Under the pieces are notes generated by a model. That model was not told the origin of the DNA, did no database searches, and saw nothing but the letters and a program-made list of their open reading frames with translations. Both the position numbers and the translations under genes were made by a program. Shown piece after piece: positions 62,866-64,000 of a stretch of DNA of 64,000 nt. Source of the DNA: DASQZT01 sp963728965. GTDB taxonomy: Bacteria; Acidobacteriota; Terriglobia; Bryobacterales; Bryobacteraceae. Positions within the stretch are counted from its first letter, which is position 1. Each line of letters begins with the position of its first letter. The stretch is from assembly GCA_963728965.1 (NCBI GenBank), contig CAVSMH010000008.1, forward strand, positions 930,001 through 994,000, given 5' to 3'.

Positions 62866-63002
62866 GCCATCTGAGAGAATACCGTACGCAACATGTAACA
62901 GGTTGTTTGGGCGCGCCTCTCAATTTCGCAGCAAGCCTCGAAAGTTCCGCTTTCCTTGGTTCGGAATCCAGAGCACGACGAACAATTTCAGGAGAAGGTG
63001 TA

Positions 63003-63209
63003 GTGAAAGAAAAAGGCACAGTGAAGTGGTTTAATGCCGCGAAGGGCTATGGATTCATCCAGCGGTCCGGCGGTGACGATGTGTTCGTTCATTTCTCAGC
63101 CATCCAGGCGAACGGGTACCGCACCCTGGACGAAGGAGCCGAAGTGGAGTTCGAGGTCAAGCAGGGTCCGAAAGGCCTGCAAGCCGAGAACGTAAACCGG
63201 CTGACATAA
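63003..63209 (+). CDS. csp: cold-shock domain protein
   Basis: A 68-aa protein with RNP1-like KGYGFIQR and RNP2-like VFVHFSAI on one OB fold, preceded by GTVKWFNAAKG. It binds single-stranded RNA or DNA as a chaperone. The start is GTG 63003 with GGAGAAGG just upstream; the in-frame extension to 62907 is untranslated leader. The leader (62884-63002) is about 110 bases long, as is common for csp genes. A UUCG-loop terminator follows. Confidence 0.95.
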   Translation: MKEKGTVKWFNAAKGYGFIQRSGGDDVFVHFSAIQANGYRTLDEGAEVEFEVKQGPKGLQAENVNRLT

Positions 63210-63237
63210 CTACGATTCCATGAAAACCGTCGTAACC

Positions 63238-63261
63238 GGGGGCCCTTCGGGGCCCTCTTTT
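63238..63261 (+). terminator. rho-independent terminator of the cold-shock gene
   Basis: GGGCCC (63240-63245), a TTCG tetraloop and GGGCCC (63250-63255), extended by a G-U and a G-C pair, are followed by TTTT. Confidence 0.88.
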
Positions 63262-63263
63262 AT

Positions 63264-63435
63264 TGCCGCGTCAGAGGAATCTGTGGGTCACTGATACGGT
63301 CGAATGGTGCCGGGAAACTCGGCCCGCGTACCCGCTGCCGGATGGTGAGGGCTTCGGGTCTTTTTCCTGGCCAGTTGCCTTTCGAGCCAGTTTGACTTCC
63401 CCGGTAAACGTGGTTGTAAGAGTCCGAAAGCCAGC
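63264..63435 (+). ncRNA. candidate IS110 bridge RNA region
   Basis: About 170 bases upstream of the IS110-family transposase hold no gene. They contain several hairpins: GCCG/CGGC at 63309-63323 and CTGGC/GCCAG at 63367-63390. In the IS110 subgroup the left-end non-coding region between element end and transposase encodes the bridge RNA that selects target and donor. Position and size fit; the loops were not assigned. Confidence 0.4.
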
Positions 63436-63975
63436 ATGAAGAAGACCAAGTCAACAAACGTAACCGTTGGAATGGACCTGGGGGACAAGACGAGCCGGTA
63501 TTGCATGCTGGACGAGAACGGGGAGGTGTTGCGGGAGGCCAGCGTTGGGACCACGAAGGAAGCTATTACGCAGGTCTTCGCAACGATGAAGCCATGTCGC
63601 GTGGCAATTGAAGTGGGGACCCATTCTCCGTGGGTGAGCCGGCTGCTGAAGAGCGTCGGACACGAGGTGATTGTGGCTAACGCACGGCAAGTGCAGTTGA
63701 TCAGCAATAGCAGCCGGAAGAACGATCGGATGGACGCGCAAATGCTGGCCCGCCTGGTGCGAGTGGACCCGCGGCTACTACGACCGATCCAGCACCGCAG
63801 TGAGCAGGCACAGGAACACCTGCGAGTCATCCGGGTGCGCGCAGCCCTGGTGGAGGCGCGGACCATTCGCACGGCGCACGTTTATGAGGTGCGGGATGGC
63901 CAGTTAGCCCGGTGCTTTGAGCAACCACGCGATTCGGCGGTCTTTCACAACTCTTGGGGATCTTCGGAGGTCTGA
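63436..63975 (+). mobile_element. IS110-family transposase, N-terminal part, apparently truncated
   Basis: The first 130 residues are the DEDD RuvC-like domain of IS110 transposases, with D14 (VGMDLGDKT), E59 (VAIEVGTHSPW), D97 and D100 (NDRMDAQMLARL). After RVRAALVEART the reading no longer resembles the family, and a stop comes at residue 180. Full-length members have about 340-400 residues, including a C-terminal domain with the catalytic Ser. A frameshift or internal deletion near 63850 is likely. The rest may lie beyond the window. Confidence 0.8.
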
Positions 63976-64000
63976 AGAATCACGATCCTCGCACATTGCC

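Noticed and set aside
62866..63002. N-terminal extension of the cold-shock protein from 62907
   Set aside because: Cold-shock proteins begin at the equivalent of GTG 63003, which has a ribosome site; the extension is leader sequence.

Overview
The window looks like chromosomal DNA of an Acidobacteriota member close to Candidatus Solibacter or Bryobacter. The evidence is high GC, a large beta-propeller protein ending in the C-terminal domain first described from Solibacter, an ECF sigma factor (TIGR02999 type) overlapping a Ser/Thr kinase with a PD40 propeller, a MacB/FtsX permease of the acidobacterial ADOP type, and a PadR regulator. These are family recognitions from translated sequence; no database search was run. 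No tRNA, rRNA or CRISPR array was seen.

Left end, 1-8.4 kb, is accessory DNA. It carries a VOC protein, an exported Met/Gly-rich PQQ-propeller-like protein, gene relics, a small toxin-antitoxin-like pair with a palindromic operator, the tail of a tyrosine integrase, and a vanadium-haloperoxidase/PAP2 gene divergent from a 973-aa winged-helix/AAA ATPase regulator. A two-block direct repeat (1629-1776 and 7738-7847) brackets this stretch. The right copy is the 3' end of an intact gene and the left copy is only a fragment.

8.4-13 kb is a tight tetrapyrrole operon: CcsA/HemX-like protein, hemA, hemC, and a fused uroporphyrinogen-III methyltransferase/synthase. 13-17.5 kb holds the propeller protein and a Tat-exported Gfo/Idh/MocA oxidoreductase. 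17.9-23.8 kb has the sigma/kinase pair, a diheme cytochrome c, a YCF48-like propeller and PadR. 23.8-29.4 kb is a ribose-type sugar ABC importer next to a NarL-type two-component system. 29.4-35 kb is a complete RND efflux operon (outer membrane factor, adaptor, pump). 35.2-39.9 kb has a secreted GH18 fusion protein and trehalose synthesis (otsB, otsA) preceded by a translationally coupled 55-aa ORF.

40-51 kb is the least ordinary stretch. It contains a CHASE2 histidine kinase and its NtrC-type regulator, then a convergent operon (TPR membrane protein, O-antigen-ligase-like protein, membrane-anchored J-domain protein). Next come a divergent FecR-like protein with an Ala/Gly-rich tail and a strong terminator, a membrane-anchored coiled-coil protein behind a possible sigma54 promoter, and a stand-alone single-ring Clp-type AAA+ ATPase. 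I suggest, as inference only, that these form one envelope polysaccharide or stress module under the NtrC-type regulator.

51-54.4 kb carries an ArgD-like aminotransferase, an FMN reductase and an MFS exporter. 54.4-62.9 kb is a run of minus-strand genes: thiL, an O-methyltransferase, a frameshifted ADOP permease, a zinc-ribbon protein, a geranylgeranyl-reductase-like flavoprotein, an exported MidA-like methyltransferase and a conserved protein of unknown function. The window ends with a cold-shock protein, its terminator, and the start of an IS110-family element whose upstream non-coding region is a candidate bridge RNA.
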